In this document: positions 24,148 through 33,910 of the stretch, one piece after another
Layout of the letters: each line of letters starts with the position of its first letter
Numbering within the stretch: the stretch's first letter is position 1
NCBI GenBank assembly: GCA_027592025.1
Contig: JAQCIQ010000004.1
Span: 1-64,000 of the forward strand
Reading direction: 5' to 3'
DNA from: Bacteroidota bacterium
Lineage (GTDB): Bacteria; Bacteroidota; Bacteroidia; Flavobacteriales; Flavobacteriaceae
DNA: 64,000 nucleotides
The notes under the pieces: model-generated
Database searches by the model: none
Seen by the model: only the letters and a program-made list of their open reading frames with translations
Told to the model about the DNA's origin: nothing
Position numbers and translations under genes: made by a program

Positions 24148-24692
24148 TAGGACCTCTTTTCTCTAGAACGTTTGTAAGATTTGATGGCCCAAAATAAACT
24201 GCCAGACAAAACTACCAATCCAAGTAGACCATAAATCCAATCAATGGTGTTTTTTAAAATCACCAGAAAAACAATGGCAAACAAGAACAAAGTGGCTCCC
24301 TCATTCCAAACCCTCATACGGATGGAAGAGTATCTGAAAATATCTCCTTGCAGTTCCCTATACATTTGGTGCAATTTGAGATGGTAAAGAATCAGGCCAA
24401 AAACAAAAGCTAGTTTGAGCCACATCCAAGGTTGCCAAAGCCATGAAGGAACAATTGCTATTAATGCCAGTGCAAAAATGGTAGCCAATATAGCCGACGG
24501 CCACGTAATGATAAGCCATAAGCGTTTGGACATCATTTTGAGCTGCCTGCTTAAAATGTCTCTTTCCAAGGGCAATTTGTCTTGCGCTTCAATGTGATAG
24601 ACGAATAACCTAGGAATGTAAAATAATCCTGCAAACCAAGTCACTACAAAAATCAAATGCAAAGCCTTAATGTGAAGATAGTAATCAGCCAT
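24147..24692 (-). CDS. hemJ: Protoporphyrinogen oxidase HemJ (CopD-like)
   Basis: 181 aa with four to five membrane helices. The N-terminus HIKALHLIFVVTWFAGLFYIPRLFVYH is the HemJ hallmark, with the conserved His residues thought to bind heme. HemJ oxidises protoporphyrinogen IX before ferrochelatase, which fits hemH two genes upstream. The alternative annotation CopD family describes the same fold but fits the context less well. Confidence 0.85.
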   Translation of the reverse strand: MADYYLHIKALHLIFVVTWFAGLFYIPRLFVYHIEAQDKLPLERDILSRQLKMMSKRLWLIITWPSAILATIFALALIAIVPSWLWQPWMWLKLAFVFGLILYHLKLHQMYRELQGDIFRYSSIRMRVWNEGATLFLFAIVFLVILKNTIDWIYGLLGLVVLSGSLFWAIKSYKRSREKRS

Positions 24693-24727
24693 GGACGATT
24701 GTTAAAACTTAAAAATACTCAATTTTT

Positions 24728-26080
24728 TTAAGAAGGGCTATTTAACCTTCGCTTGATTTCTCGATTTAAAAACCATCCTGTCAATAAGGTCGACAAAACA
24801 TCAGAGATTGGAAAAGCCATCCAAACCCCGGTTGTTCCAAGGTAAATGGGCAAAATCAAAACCAGAGGAATAAAGAAAAATCCCTGTCTCGACAAGGTAA
24901 GTAACAACGCAGGCGTGGCTTTGCCAACAGCCTGAAAATACGCCGCTCCAATGAGCTGAATGGCAATGATAGGCGTTGCAGCAAACACCCATCTCATGGC
25001 GCTTGGAGTTTGTTCCAAAACCGCTTGATTGTCCGTAAACATACGTGTAATGGCATCTGGAAATGCCATCAATAATACAAAAATCACGGTGGCCAAAATC
25101 GAAGCATATTTCAATGCCGTATAAATCGTTTCTTTCACCCGATCGTAATGTAAGGCGCCGTAATTATACCCAGCGATCGGCAGAAACCCTTGAGTGATAC
25201 CGAAAATAGGAAACAGGGCGAACATCAACATCCTGCCTACAATGGCATAGGCCGTAACAGAATCTTCGCCTCCCAAATCGAATAGAATGGTATTCATCAA
25301 CAGATAAGTCACACTAACAATAGCTTGTCTGGATAAGGTTACAAATCCTAAGGAACTGATTTCTTTGACTATGGGCAATTTCAACCCGAAATGAGTCCAA
25401 TTGATTTTTAAGGCAGAGTGTTTGGAAAGAAAGAACCACAAGATATAGACAAAACACAGGAAATAGGAGGCGGTAGTGGCCAAGGCCGCACCAAACATTC
25501 CCATGTTCAAGAATTTGATAAAAACCACGTCTAAAACAAGGTTAGAAACAGATGGAATGAGCATGGCCCACATGGCAAATTTTGGCTGACCTTCAGCTCT
25601 GATAACATTGTTGCCCATCATGCTGAATCCCAAAAATAAGACGCCCCAGAGCAACACGGTATAATAGATTTTCGCAGGCTCAAAAATTAATCCACGTCCT
25701 CCAAAAGCTGTTACAATACTGTCTGTGTAATACAAACAAAAACCTACCAGAGTAGTGATAAGAACGAAAGTGAGTGTAATTTGATTGCCAAAGGTTTGTA
25801 GGGCTTTATCCTGATTCTTTTGACCTAAGGCTCGTGAGAGGATTGAGGATCCTCCAATACCAATTGACATCCCCAAAGCTGCGACAAAAAAAGATACGGG
25901 AAGAACGACATTGATGGCAGCGATGGCTACGGACCCTATCCATTGGCCGACAAAAATTGTATCGACCAAAACGTTGAGAGACATCACCAAAATTCCGATA
26001 GATGCAGGCACAGCTTGCTTGATGAGCAAACTGCCAATAGATTGGGTGCCTAAGGCAGTAGTTTTTGATTCTGACATCAA
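24728..26080 (-). CDS. MATE-family efflux transporter
   Basis: 450 aa with about twelve membrane helices in two halves, matching the MATE fold (IGSLLIKQAVPASIGILVMSLN at the start). It would export drugs or metabolites in exchange for Na+ or H+. The start overlaps the hemH stop by 4 nt, so it is in the same operon. Whether it carries porphyrins is an open guess from position only. Confidence 0.9.
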   Translation of the reverse strand: MMSESKTTALGTQSIGSLLIKQAVPASIGILVMSLNVLVDTIFVGQWIGSVAIAAINVVLPVSFFVAALGMSIGIGGSSILSRALGQKNQDKALQTFGNQITLTFVLITTLVGFCLYYTDSIVTAFGGRGLIFEPAKIYYTVLLWGVLFLGFSMMGNNVIRAEGQPKFAMWAMLIPSVSNLVLDVVFIKFLNMGMFGAALATTASYFLCFVYILWFFLSKHSALKINWTHFGLKLPIVKEISSLGFVTLSRQAIVSVTYLLMNTILFDLGGEDSVTAYAIVGRMLMFALFPIFGITQGFLPIAGYNYGALHYDRVKETIYTALKYASILATVIFVLLMAFPDAITRMFTDNQAVLEQTPSAMRWVFAATPIIAIQLIGAAYFQAVGKATPALLLTLSRQGFFFIPLVLILPIYLGTTGVWMAFPISDVLSTLLTGWFLNREIKRRLNSPS

Positions 26081-27111
26081 GCGAAAGGATTTTCGCTAGA
26101 AGCCCAGTTATCGATCCAATAAGCTAACAATTCAACCCATTGGGACTCGGTATTCAGACACGATAGGGTGCTGAAAGATTCTCCTCCAGCTTCATGAAAA
26201 AGTTCTTCCCCTTCCATTGCTATTTCTTCTAAGGTTTCAAGGCAGTCAGAAACGAACGCAGGGGTAGCCACAGCCATGCGCTTTAGGCCTTCTTTTGCGA
26301 AACGCTCTATAGTCCGATCTGTATAGGGTTGTAACCATGGGTCAAATCCCAATCGCGATTGAAATGACGTAGAAAATGTTCCTTCTTCAAGATTCAATTT
26401 TTTAGCCACCAATCGTGTGACTTCCTTGCACTGATGGCGATAACAGAATTCATGGGCAGGAGAAGAAGTCACGCAACAGTTCCCGTCGATTTTACAATGC
26501 GATTTGGTGATATCACTTTTGCGAATATGCCTTTCTGGGACTCCGTGATACGAAAAAAGCAAATGATCAGGGGGATTTTCTTTGATTTGTTCCCGAAGCG
26601 AATGCGCCAAAACTTCGATGTATTCGGGACGATTATAGAATGCTGGAAGTGAGGACATTTTTAAATGTGGAAATTTGCTTTCAATCAATTCTTGAGCCAA
26701 AACTAAAATGGTTTCTGTAGTGGCCATGGCAAATTGCGGGTAAAGTGGAATCACAAAAACCTCATCTACTCCTTGCTCCGACAGCTCGCGTAGCCCCCTT
26801 TCCATGGAAGGATTACCATAACGCATTGCTAATGCAATGGGTAAATCCACTTTTTGACGCAAGGCCTCTGTAAGTCTTTCCGAGAGGACAATGAGTGGCG
26901 AGCCTTCATCCCACCATATTTTCTTGTATGCTTTGGCAGAAGCCTTTGGGCGTGTATTGAGAATAATCCCTTTGACCAAGATAGCACGCAACCATTTTGG
27001 AAAGTCAATGACCCGACCATCCATCAAAAATTCTCCTAAATACTTCTTTACATCTTTGGGCTCTGGGGAATCGGGAGAGCCCAAATTGACAAGTAAAATG
27101 CCTTTACTCAT
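26077..27111 (-). CDS. hemH: Ferrochelatase HemH
   Basis: 344 aa from the ATG at 27111; a TTG three codons upstream is less likely. It inserts Fe(II) into protoporphyrin IX (or coproporphyrin III in some bacteria). Motifs: GILLVNLGSPDSP, the catalytic region LLFSYHGVPERHI, and FQSRLGFDPWLQPYTD near the C-terminus. It follows the AraC regulator by 15 nt and overlaps the MATE gene. The remaining heme genes lie on the opposite strand just beyond the regulator. Confidence 0.95.
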   Translation of the reverse strand: MSKGILLVNLGSPDSPEPKDVKKYLGEFLMDGRVIDFPKWLRAILVKGIILNTRPKASAKAYKKIWWDEGSPLIVLSERLTEALRQKVDLPIALAMRYGNPSMERGLRELSEQGVDEVFVIPLYPQFAMATTETILVLAQELIESKFPHLKMSSLPAFYNRPEYIEVLAHSLREQIKENPPDHLLFSYHGVPERHIRKSDITKSHCKIDGNCCVTSSPAHEFCYRHQCKEVTRLVAKKLNLEEGTFSTSFQSRLGFDPWLQPYTDRTIERFAKEGLKRMAVATPAFVSDCLETLEEIAMEGEELFHEAGGESFSTLSCLNTESQWVELLAYWIDNWASSENPFA

Positions 27112-27126
27112 TACAGTCAAATTTAC

Positions 27127-28008
27127 TCACGAAGATACAGACATTATATATTTCTTTGGGGTGGTTCCGTATTTCTTTTTGAACGCCGAAATAAAATGAC
27201 TGGCTGTACTGTATCCTACTTTCAGTCCAACTTCATTAACGTTGGACTCTCCAGATTCAAGCAAACGACGGGAGAACTCCATTTTGTAATCAAAAAGAAA
27301 TTGATAGACCGTTGTGCCATAGATCTGCTTAAATCCCTCTTTCAACTTGCGAAGACTTATTCCAGCTATTTCAGACAATTCTTGCAAGCTAGGAGGCTCA
27401 GACATCCGGCTAATGATAACATCTTTAGCCTTTTTGATTTTGGCAACGTTCGCGGCGTCTACCAAAAACGGGCATTGCTCGACATCACCGTCGGCACTTT
27501 GATTAAAATAATGACTCAACAATTCATATGCCTTGCCTCTGAAATACAATTTTTGAATTGAGGCGTTGAGGTTAAAGTGCATCAATTGATTGAGAATGAT
27601 GGCCATCGAGGGAGAAATTTGACCGTCCTTATAATATTTTTGGCCAGCATTTTCTTCGCTCAAAAAACTGATAGAATCCGATTCGGTAGAAAACAAAGCG
27701 TGAAATTTCTTAATTGAAATTACCATCGAAACCGCCCAAGTATTGGGGTCGAGGTCCATGCGAATGGGCAAATCTCTTTGAGGATTGTAGAACATCAATG
27801 AATGATTCTCAGGATTGTTGAGGACGTAGTTTCCCTCGTTGAACACCAATCTAGAAAGCCCTTTCAGAGTAAAATGAAACTGCAACAGCGACCGATCGAC
27901 ATCATGAATAAAACGCTGTGATTGTGGGCCGTCATTGTTAGCCGCAAGGACACAAAACCCCGGTTCAATTTCTACAATTACAAATTTTCCTTTAGCGATG
28001 TTTTCCAT
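27127..28008 (-). CDS. AraC-family regulator beside the heme genes
   Basis: 293 aa. An N-terminal ligand-type domain (~1-190) is followed by two C-terminal helix-turn-helices: SLQELSEIAGISLRKLKEGFKQIYG and NVNEVGLKVGYSTASHFISAFKKKYGTTPKKY. It is the first gene of the hemH run and is divergent from hemA, with 215 nt between the start codons. Control of heme synthesis, perhaps by heme or iron, is a reasonable inference from position. Confidence 0.9.
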   Translation of the reverse strand: MENIAKGKFVIVEIEPGFCVLAANNDGPQSQRFIHDVDRSLLQFHFTLKGLSRLVFNEGNYVLNNPENHSLMFYNPQRDLPIRMDLDPNTWAVSMVISIKKFHALFSTESDSISFLSEENAGQKYYKDGQISPSMAIILNQLMHFNLNASIQKLYFRGKAYELLSHYFNQSADGDVEQCPFLVDAANVAKIKKAKDVIISRMSEPPSLQELSEIAGISLRKLKEGFKQIYGTTVYQFLFDYKMEFSRRLLESGESNVNEVGLKVGYSTASHFISAFKKKYGTTPKKYIMSVSS

Positions 28009-28176
28009 AATAATTATGAGGTAACACTAGTTTCAATTCTCGTCTTCCTAGCGTTAATGTCTCCGAAATTGTTCGTAAAATTAAGCTTTTTGAATGTTTT
28101 TTTAGCGATATTTCAAATTATTCAGTACCCGACATTTTAAGTTCTTTCAGCGTTATTTTTTATTACATCCCAGCTT

Positions 28177-28184
28177 TATTTTTG
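28177..28184 (+). promoter_or_regulatory. -7 box TATTTTTG before hemA
   Basis: TATTTTTG overlaps a possible TTG start at 28182 and so argues for the ATG at 28224. It is the likely promoter of the hemACDEFB operon. The rest of the 28009-28176 gap shows no further clear element. Confidence 0.5.
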
Positions 28185-28223
28185 CTGCAAACAAAACCAA
28201 ACGTGTTGACAGCTTCCCAAGTC

Positions 28224-29456
28224 ATGCCTTTTACCGTAGTTGGCCTCAATTATAAAAAGGCAGATGCTCATATTCGAGGTTTGTTTAGTTTGGATCAATC
28301 CTCTAAAATCAATTTGATTAAAGCTGCAAAGGCTATAGGCCTAAAAAGTCTTTGTGTTATTTCGACATGTAACCGGACCGAAATTTATGCCGGAACCCCA
28401 GACGAAAAATTATTGATGTCATTGCTATGTGAATACTCATCGGGGGATTTAGCTTTGTTGAGCAAAGTAGCATATGTCTATTCAGGTAATCGGGCTGTTG
28501 ACCACCTCTTTAATGTAGGTTCGGGATTGGATAGTCAAATTTTAGGTGATTTTGAAATTATTAGTCAACTTAAAAACAGCGCCCGACTGTCCAAAGAACA
28601 TGGTCTTGTGGATGCTCATCTCGAACGACTTATTAACTCTGTTTTACAAGCCAGTAAGCGCATCAAAAATTTGACTCAACTTTCTTCCGGTGCAACATCA
28701 GTTTCTTTTGCAGCAGTTCAATACATTCTTGCAAACGTCAATGAAGTTTCGAGTAAAAATATCCTCCTATTTGGCACGGGCAAAATAGGAAGAAACACCT
28801 GCGAAAACCTTGTCAAGCACACCCAAAACCAGCACATCACACTCATCAATAGGACCAAATCTCTTGCAGAAAAAGTGGCTGGGAAGTTTAACTTAATGGT
28901 CAAAGAATACAGCCAACTTCAAGAAGTAATTCGCGACACAGACGTATTAATTGTTGCTACTGGCGCTCAGCACCCTACGGTCAACAAAAACATCTTACAA
29001 ACAGAACGTCCTCTATTAATTTTGGATTTGTCCATTCCAAGGAATGTCGATGAAAATGTTCAAGACTTAGGCAACATTGCTTTGTTGCATTTGGACGACT
29101 TGTCCCAAATCACCGATGACGCGATAGAAATGAGGCAAAAAGAGGTCCCAAAAGCACAGATAATTATCGAAGAAATTAAGCAGGAGTTCTACGAGTGGTG
29201 TCAAACCCGAAGGTTTGTGCCAACCCTCAAGGCGTTTCAGGACAAGCTGCATCAAATCAAGGCTGAAGAACTGAACTTGTTATCCAAAAAAGGTGATGTA
29301 TTACATTCGACAGGAGCTGAACTCATCTCAGACCAGTTGATTCAAAAAATCACAAATCATCTAGCCCATCATTTGAGGAACTCAAACGTGCAAATCGAAG
29401 ATCAATTGCAGCTCATTCAATCTGTGTTTCAACTCAACATGAATAGCAATGACTAG
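28224..29456 (+). CDS. hemA: Glutamyl-tRNA reductase HemA
   Basis: 410 aa from the ATG at 28224 (MPFTVVGLNYKKAD, the normal family start). It reduces glutamyl-tRNA to glutamate-1-semialdehyde, the first committed step of heme synthesis by the C5 route. The nucleophile is Cys49 in ISTCNRTEIY. A Rossmann domain (NILLFGTGKIGRNTCENL) binds NADPH and a C-terminal helical domain dimerises. First gene of the plus-strand operon; overlaps hemC by 8 nt. hemL for the next step is not in the window. Confidence 0.95.
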   Translation: MPFTVVGLNYKKADAHIRGLFSLDQSSKINLIKAAKAIGLKSLCVISTCNRTEIYAGTPDEKLLMSLLCEYSSGDLALLSKVAYVYSGNRAVDHLFNVGSGLDSQILGDFEIISQLKNSARLSKEHGLVDAHLERLINSVLQASKRIKNLTQLSSGATSVSFAAVQYILANVNEVSSKNILLFGTGKIGRNTCENLVKHTQNQHITLINRTKSLAEKVAGKFNLMVKEYSQLQEVIRDTDVLIVATGAQHPTVNKNILQTERPLLILDLSIPRNVDENVQDLGNIALLHLDDLSQITDDAIEMRQKEVPKAQIIIEEIKQEFYEWCQTRRFVPTLKAFQDKLHQIKAEELNLLSKKGDVLHSTGAELISDQLIQKITNHLAHHLRNSNVQIEDQLQLIQSVFQLNMNSND

Positions 29457-30360
29457 CCCGATTCGGATAGGGACCAGAAAAAGCCCTTTGGCACTTTGGC
29501 AAGCCCGGCAAGTGCAATCTCATTTGTCCCAGATCAACATTCATAGTGTTTTAGTTGAAATCACATCCGATGGGGATGCCAATCAAAGGACCCCATTATA
29601 CGCCATGGGAATAACAGGCGTTTTCACCAAGAGCCTAGATGTCGCTCTACTTGAAAACAGAATTGATATTGCTGTTCACAGCATGAAGGATGTGCCTACC
29701 GTACTTTGTAAGGGAGTAAAACAAGCCGCAGTTCTAAAGAGAGGTCCTGCAGAAGACATGTTAATCGCCCAAAACTATCGCAATTGGGACGACGGCGCAG
29801 TCGTCGCTACTGGCAGTTTACGCCGCTCTGCTCAGTGGAAAAACCGCTATCCTCATCATCAAATTGTCGAATTACGTGGCAATGTACAAACCAGGCTCGA
29901 TCGATTGAAATCCCCAGGAACAGATGGCATTATTTTAGCTGCCGCTGGAATTGAACGACTGGGAATTAAACCTCCCTTTAGTCAAAAGCTCCACTGGATG
30001 GTTCCCGCTCCTGCTCAAGGTGCAATTGTCGTTTTATGTAGAGCTGAGGATGAGTCTCTTTTGGAGTCTTGTCAGTCTTTCAACCACAGACCGACCCAAA
30101 TTTGCACCGCTGTCGAAAGACAATTTCTGAACACATTAGAAGGCGGATGCACCGCACCAATTGGTGCTTTCGCCACTGTAGAAGAAAGTAGGATCAATTT
30201 TCAAGGGGTTTTATTGTCTATTGATGGCAAGCACAAATTTACCATCGACGACTCCTGCAGTATTGATTTTGCCGATACTTTTGGCAAGACCTGCGCTGAA
30301 GCCATACTCAAAAAAGGTGGTCAGGAACTGATGACGAGCATTAAGGCCCAAATGTCATGA
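29449..30360 (+). CDS. hemC: Hydroxymethylbilane synthase HemC
   Basis: 303 aa, family length. It joins four porphobilinogen units into hydroxymethylbilane. Motifs: IGTRKSPLALWQA at the start, HSMKDVP (78-83), GSLRRSAQW, RGNVQTRLDRL, and Cys234 in EGGCTAPIGA, which holds the dipyrromethane cofactor. Overlaps hemA by 8 nt and hemD by 4 nt. Confidence 0.96.
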   Translation: MTSPIRIGTRKSPLALWQARQVQSHLSQINIHSVLVEITSDGDANQRTPLYAMGITGVFTKSLDVALLENRIDIAVHSMKDVPTVLCKGVKQAAVLKRGPAEDMLIAQNYRNWDDGAVVATGSLRRSAQWKNRYPHHQIVELRGNVQTRLDRLKSPGTDGIILAAAGIERLGIKPPFSQKLHWMVPAPAQGAIVVLCRAEDESLLESCQSFNHRPTQICTAVERQFLNTLEGGCTAPIGAFATVEESRINFQGVLLSIDGKHKFTIDDSCSIDFADTFGKTCAEAILKKGGQELMTSIKAQMS

Positions 30361-31004
30361 GAGTATTGTCTACCAAAATATTGTCTCCTGCTCAACAGTC
30401 CCACCTCATGCTAGCCGACATCGAATTGGTGCAATACGATGCCATCAAGGTGATTCCGACCAAATTCAAGGCTCCCAAAACTATTACAAATGCTATTGTT
30501 AGCAGTCATAATGCAGTCAAGCAATTGATGGCACAAAATATCATTGCTCAAAATTGGTATTGCGTCGGTGATAAATCGAAAAACCATTTGATCGAAAATG
30601 GCCAAAATGTGGCGAAAATGTCCAAAAATGCTTCAGAATTGGCACAATTTATCTCAAAATATGCCAAAAATGACGAATTTGTATTTTTTTGTGGTGACCG
30701 AAAAAGGGACGAATTGCCAGAAGTCTTACGGCAAAACGAGGTCAATTTAATTTTATTAGAAATTTACAGGACTGAACTCAACCCACAACAAATTGCAGGA
30801 AGTTTTGATGCCATTTTGTTTTTCAGCCCTTCGGCCGTTCAGAGCTATATTGCCAAAAATTCTTTACAAGATGTTGTTGCTTACTGCATAGGTCAGACTA
30901 CCGCCAATGAGGCATTCAAACACACTTCGAATATTGTTGTTGCTAAAAAAGCAACCATCGACAATGTCATAATTCAATTGATAAAACACAAAAACCATGC
31001 TTAA
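30357..31004 (+). CDS. hemD: Uroporphyrinogen-III synthase HemD
   Basis: 215 aa, slightly short for the very variable family. Recognised by position between hemC and hemE and by typical patches: [13 protein letters not shown], a central [14 protein letters not shown] and [15 protein letters not shown]. It cyclises hydroxymethylbilane with inversion of ring D. Overlaps both neighbours (4 and 8 nt). Confidence 0.88.
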   Translation: MRVLSTKILSPAQQSHLMLADIELVQYDAIKVIPTKFKAPKTITNAIVSSHNAVKQLMAQNIIAQNWYCVGDKSKNHLIENGQNVAKMSKNASELAQFISKYAKNDEFVFFCGDRKRDELPEVLRQNEVNLILLEIYRTELNPQQIAGSFDAILFFSPSAVQSYIAKNSLQDVVAYCIGQTTANEAFKHTSNIVVAKKATIDNVIIQLIKHKNHA

Positions 31005-32028
31005 AAACGATTTGTTTTTGAAAGCCTTGAAAGGCGAAACGGTAGAACGTCCACCCGTTTGGATGATGCGTCAAGCGGGTCGCTATCTTCCTGAATTCAT
31101 TGCCATTCGTGAAAAATATGACTTTTTCACCCGTTGCCGTACTCCTGAGCTAGCGAGCGAAATTACCATGCAGCCCATCCGCAGATACGGCATGGATGCC
31201 GCCATTCTCTTTAGCGATATTTTGGTCATTCCTCAGGCAATGAACATCGAAGTTGAAATGAAGCCCAATTTTGGCCCCTACATCCCCAATCCTGTAAGAG
31301 ATCAAAAAGGCGTCGATCGCGTTGTCGTACCTGATGTGTCTATTGAATTGGACTATGTTATGAAGGCCATAGAGGCCACAAAAGCGCTCTTGAATGACGA
31401 TATTCCACTGATCGGATTCGCTGGATCACCATGGACCATTTTATGCTATGTCGTTCAAGGTCAGGGTAGCAAAACCTTTGATCTGGCCAAGGGGTTCTGC
31501 TTCTACAACCCATCCGCTGCGCATGAGTTACTCCAAAAAATAACCGATACGACCATTGCCTATTTGAAGGCCAAAGTGGCTCACGGGGTTGATGTGGTTC
31601 AAATTTTTGATTCTTGGGGCGGATTGCTAGGCCCTGAAGATTATAAAGAATTTTCCATGAATTACACCCAGCAGATCGTTACTGCTCTGAAAGATTTAGC
31701 CCCTGTGATTCTCTTTGGAAAAGGTTGTTGGTTTGCGCTTAACGACATGGCAAAAAGTGGCGCCAGCGCTTTAGGAGTCGATTGGACTTGTTCTGCTCGA
31801 AACGCGCGCTATCTCAGCGGAGGTCAAATAACTCTTCAAGGTAATTTCGATCCAGCCCGATTGTTGTCGCCCCCAAAACTCATCAAAAAAATGGTGCACA
31901 ACATGATTAATGAATTTGGAAAAGATCGATACATTGTTAATTTGGGTCATGGCATTCTACCTCATATTCCTTTGGATCATGCCCAGGCCTTTATTGATGC
32001 GGTTAAGAGCTATCCCCATGAAAGATAA
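30997..32028 (+). CDS. hemE: Uroporphyrinogen decarboxylase HemE
   Basis: 343 aa. Decarboxylates the four acetate side chains of uroporphyrinogen [20 protein letters not shown] near the N-terminus holds the conserved substrate Arg residues; [17 protein letters not shown] and FDSWGG follow, and the end has [11 protein letters not shown]. Overlaps hemD by 8 nt and hemF by 11 nt. Confidence 0.96.
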   Translation: MLKNDLFLKALKGETVERPPVWMMRQAGRYLPEFIAIREKYDFFTRCRTPELASEITMQPIRRYGMDAAILFSDILVIPQAMNIEVEMKPNFGPYIPNPVRDQKGVDRVVVPDVSIELDYVMKAIEATKALLNDDIPLIGFAGSPWTILCYVVQGQGSKTFDLAKGFCFYNPSAAHELLQKITDTTIAYLKAKVAHGVDVVQIFDSWGGLLGPEDYKEFSMNYTQQIVTALKDLAPVILFGKGCWFALNDMAKSGASALGVDWTCSARNARYLSGGQITLQGNFDPARLLSPPKLIKKMVHNMINEFGKDRYIVNLGHGILPHIPLDHAQAFIDAVKSYPHER

Positions 32029-32932
32029 ATTCTACAGTTTCATTAGCCAACTTCAAGACAAGATTTGCACATCCTTTGAGTCTGTAGATGGAAAAGCGAC
32101 ATTCAAAGAAGACTTGTGGGTGCGCGCCGAGGGTGGTGGTGGACGCACCAGAGTCATTGAAAACGGTGCTGTTTTTGAAAAGGGAGGGGTTAATATTTCG
32201 GCCGTTCATGGCCCTTTGGCTCCAGCAATGCAAGACTATTTTAAGGTAGGAGAGGTGGATTTCTATGCTTGCGGCTTGAGCTTGGTGATGCATCCTAAGA
32301 ATCCTATGGCGCCCACTGTTCATGCCAACTGGCGCTATTTTGAAATGTACGATAAGTCGGGAACCCCAATAGACTCTTGGTTTGGGGGGGGGTTGGACTT
32401 AACCCCTTACTATTTGTTTGAAGAGGACGCCCAACATTTTCACCAGACATGCAAAGCCGCCTGTGATCGACATGATCCAGCATTTTACTCGGAATACAAA
32501 GCCCAATGCGACAGCTACTTCTACAATCAGCATCGTCAAGAAGCACGGGGAATTGGAGGATTATTCTTTGATTATCTCAAATCAAGTCAACAAAGAAATA
32601 TGGAGCAGTGGTATGATTTCGTAACAGATACCGCAGACCAATTTTTAGAAGCCTATGAGCCGATAATTAGAAGACGTAAAGACATGCCTTATACTGCCAT
32701 GGAAAGGGAATGGCAAGAAATAAGACGCGGCCGTTATGTGGAATTCAATTTGGTGAACGACAAAGGCACTCTTTTTGGACTCAAAACCAACGGACGTATT
32801 GAAAGTATTTTGATGAGTTTGCCCCCAAAAGTTCAATGGCGGTATGATCATCAGCCCAAAGACAATTCGGCTGAGGCAGCATTAATGAAAGTACTAACTT
32901 CACCACGCGACTGGTGTGCAACAAAAAATTGA
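32018..32932 (+). CDS. hemF: Oxygen-dependent coproporphyrinogen oxidase HemF
   Basis: 304 aa from the ATG at 32018; an earlier in-frame ATG lies inside hemE and adds no family sequence. Motifs: [29 protein letters not shown], and [29 protein letters not shown]. Its oxygen need implies aerobic heme synthesis. A six-G run (GGGGGG) within the WFGGGLDL codons leaves the frame intact. Confidence 0.95.
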   Translation: MKDKFYSFISQLQDKICTSFESVDGKATFKEDLWVRAEGGGGRTRVIENGAVFEKGGVNISAVHGPLAPAMQDYFKVGEVDFYACGLSLVMHPKNPMAPTVHANWRYFEMYDKSGTPIDSWFGGGLDLTPYYLFEEDAQHFHQTCKAACDRHDPAFYSEYKAQCDSYFYNQHRQEARGIGGLFFDYLKSSQQRNMEQWYDFVTDTADQFLEAYEPIIRRRKDMPYTAMEREWQEIRRGRYVEFNLVNDKGTLFGLKTNGRIESILMSLPPKVQWRYDHQPKDNSAEAALMKVLTSPRDWCATKN

Positions 32933-32933
32933 C

Positions 32934-33908
32934 ATGTACCCATACAACAGAAACCGCAGACTGCGTCAAAACGAAGCCATCAGGTCATTGGTGCGCGAGC
33001 ATTCTCTCAGCCCATACGATTTTTTAGTTCCTCTCTTTGTAGTAGAAGGTAAAGAAATCAAGGAAGACATCCCTTCAATGCCCAATTATTATCGCTATAG
33101 TTTGGATAAACTAGAACAAGAAATCAAAACCCTCTGGTCCTTAGGATTGAGAGCTGTTTTGTTATTTGTCAAAGTTGATGAAGCACTCAAAGATAACGAG
33201 GGAACCGAAGCAATCAATCCAAAGGGTTTGATGCAACGAGCCGTTCAAAGGGTAAAGCAAGTTTGTCCCGAAATGGTAGTCATGACTGACGTAGCTCTGG
33301 ATCCTTACTCCTCATTTGGTCATGATGGAATTGTTCAAAGCGGAAAGATTGTCAATGACCCAACCAACACTATATTAGCCGAAATGAGCGTCTCTCATGC
33401 CGCGGCAGGAGCTGATTTTGTAGCTCCCAGCGACATGATGGACGGTCGAGTTTTTGCTATCAGACAAGCCTTGGAAGAGGCCTCTTTTGTCGATACTGGT
33501 ATTATGAGTTATAGTGCCAAATACGCTTCAGGGTTCTATGGCCCTTTCCGAGACGCCTTGGATTCGGCTCCTGGTTTTGGCGACAAAAAGACCTATCAAA
33601 TGGACTTCGGCAACAGTCAAGAAGCCTTAAGAGAAGTGGCTGCAGACATTGACGAAGGAGCGGATATTGTGATGGTTAAACCCGGCATGGCCTATCTTGA
33701 CATCGTAAGCCAAGTGGTCCAAAATTTTAATGTCCCTGTCGCGGCCTACCAAGTTAGTGGCGAATATGCGATGATTAAAGCGGCAGCCGAAAAGGGCTGG
33801 TTGGATCACGATCAAATTGTCCTTGAGAGTTTAATGGCCTTCAAGCGAGCGGGCACCAAAATCATTGCGACTTATTTTGCAAAAGACGCCGTAAAATTAC
33901 TCGGCTAA
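32934..33908 (+). CDS. hemB: Delta-aminolevulinic acid dehydratase HemB
   Basis: 324 aa from the ATG at 32934, one base after the hemF stop. Condenses two aminolevulinate molecules to porphobilinogen. The Schiff-base lysines are in YSAKYASGFYGPFRDA and IVMVKPGMAYLD. The early segment VMTDVALDPYSSFGHDGI lacks a three-Cys zinc site, as in Mg-type enzymes. Last gene of the operon; converges on the nuclease gene with a 2-nt gap. Confidence 0.96.
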   Translation: MYPYNRNRRLRQNEAIRSLVREHSLSPYDFLVPLFVVEGKEIKEDIPSMPNYYRYSLDKLEQEIKTLWSLGLRAVLLFVKVDEALKDNEGTEAINPKGLMQRAVQRVKQVCPEMVVMTDVALDPYSSFGHDGIVQSGKIVNDPTNTILAEMSVSHAAAGADFVAPSDMMDGRVFAIRQALEEASFVDTGIMSYSAKYASGFYGPFRDALDSAPGFGDKKTYQMDFGNSQEALREVAADIDEGADIVMVKPGMAYLDIVSQVVQNFNVPVAAYQVSGEYAMIKAAAEKGWLDHDQIVLESLMAFKRAGTKIIATYFAKDAVKLLG

Positions 33909-33910
33909 AT

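Noticed and set aside
31910-32017. Longer start for hemF inside hemE
   Set aside because: The extra 36 residues do not look like HemF and lie in the hemE coding frame overlap; the ATG at 32018 gives the family start.
32388-32393. Possible frameshift at a six-G run in hemF
   Set aside because: The frame reads through with the conserved [12 protein letters not shown] motif intact.
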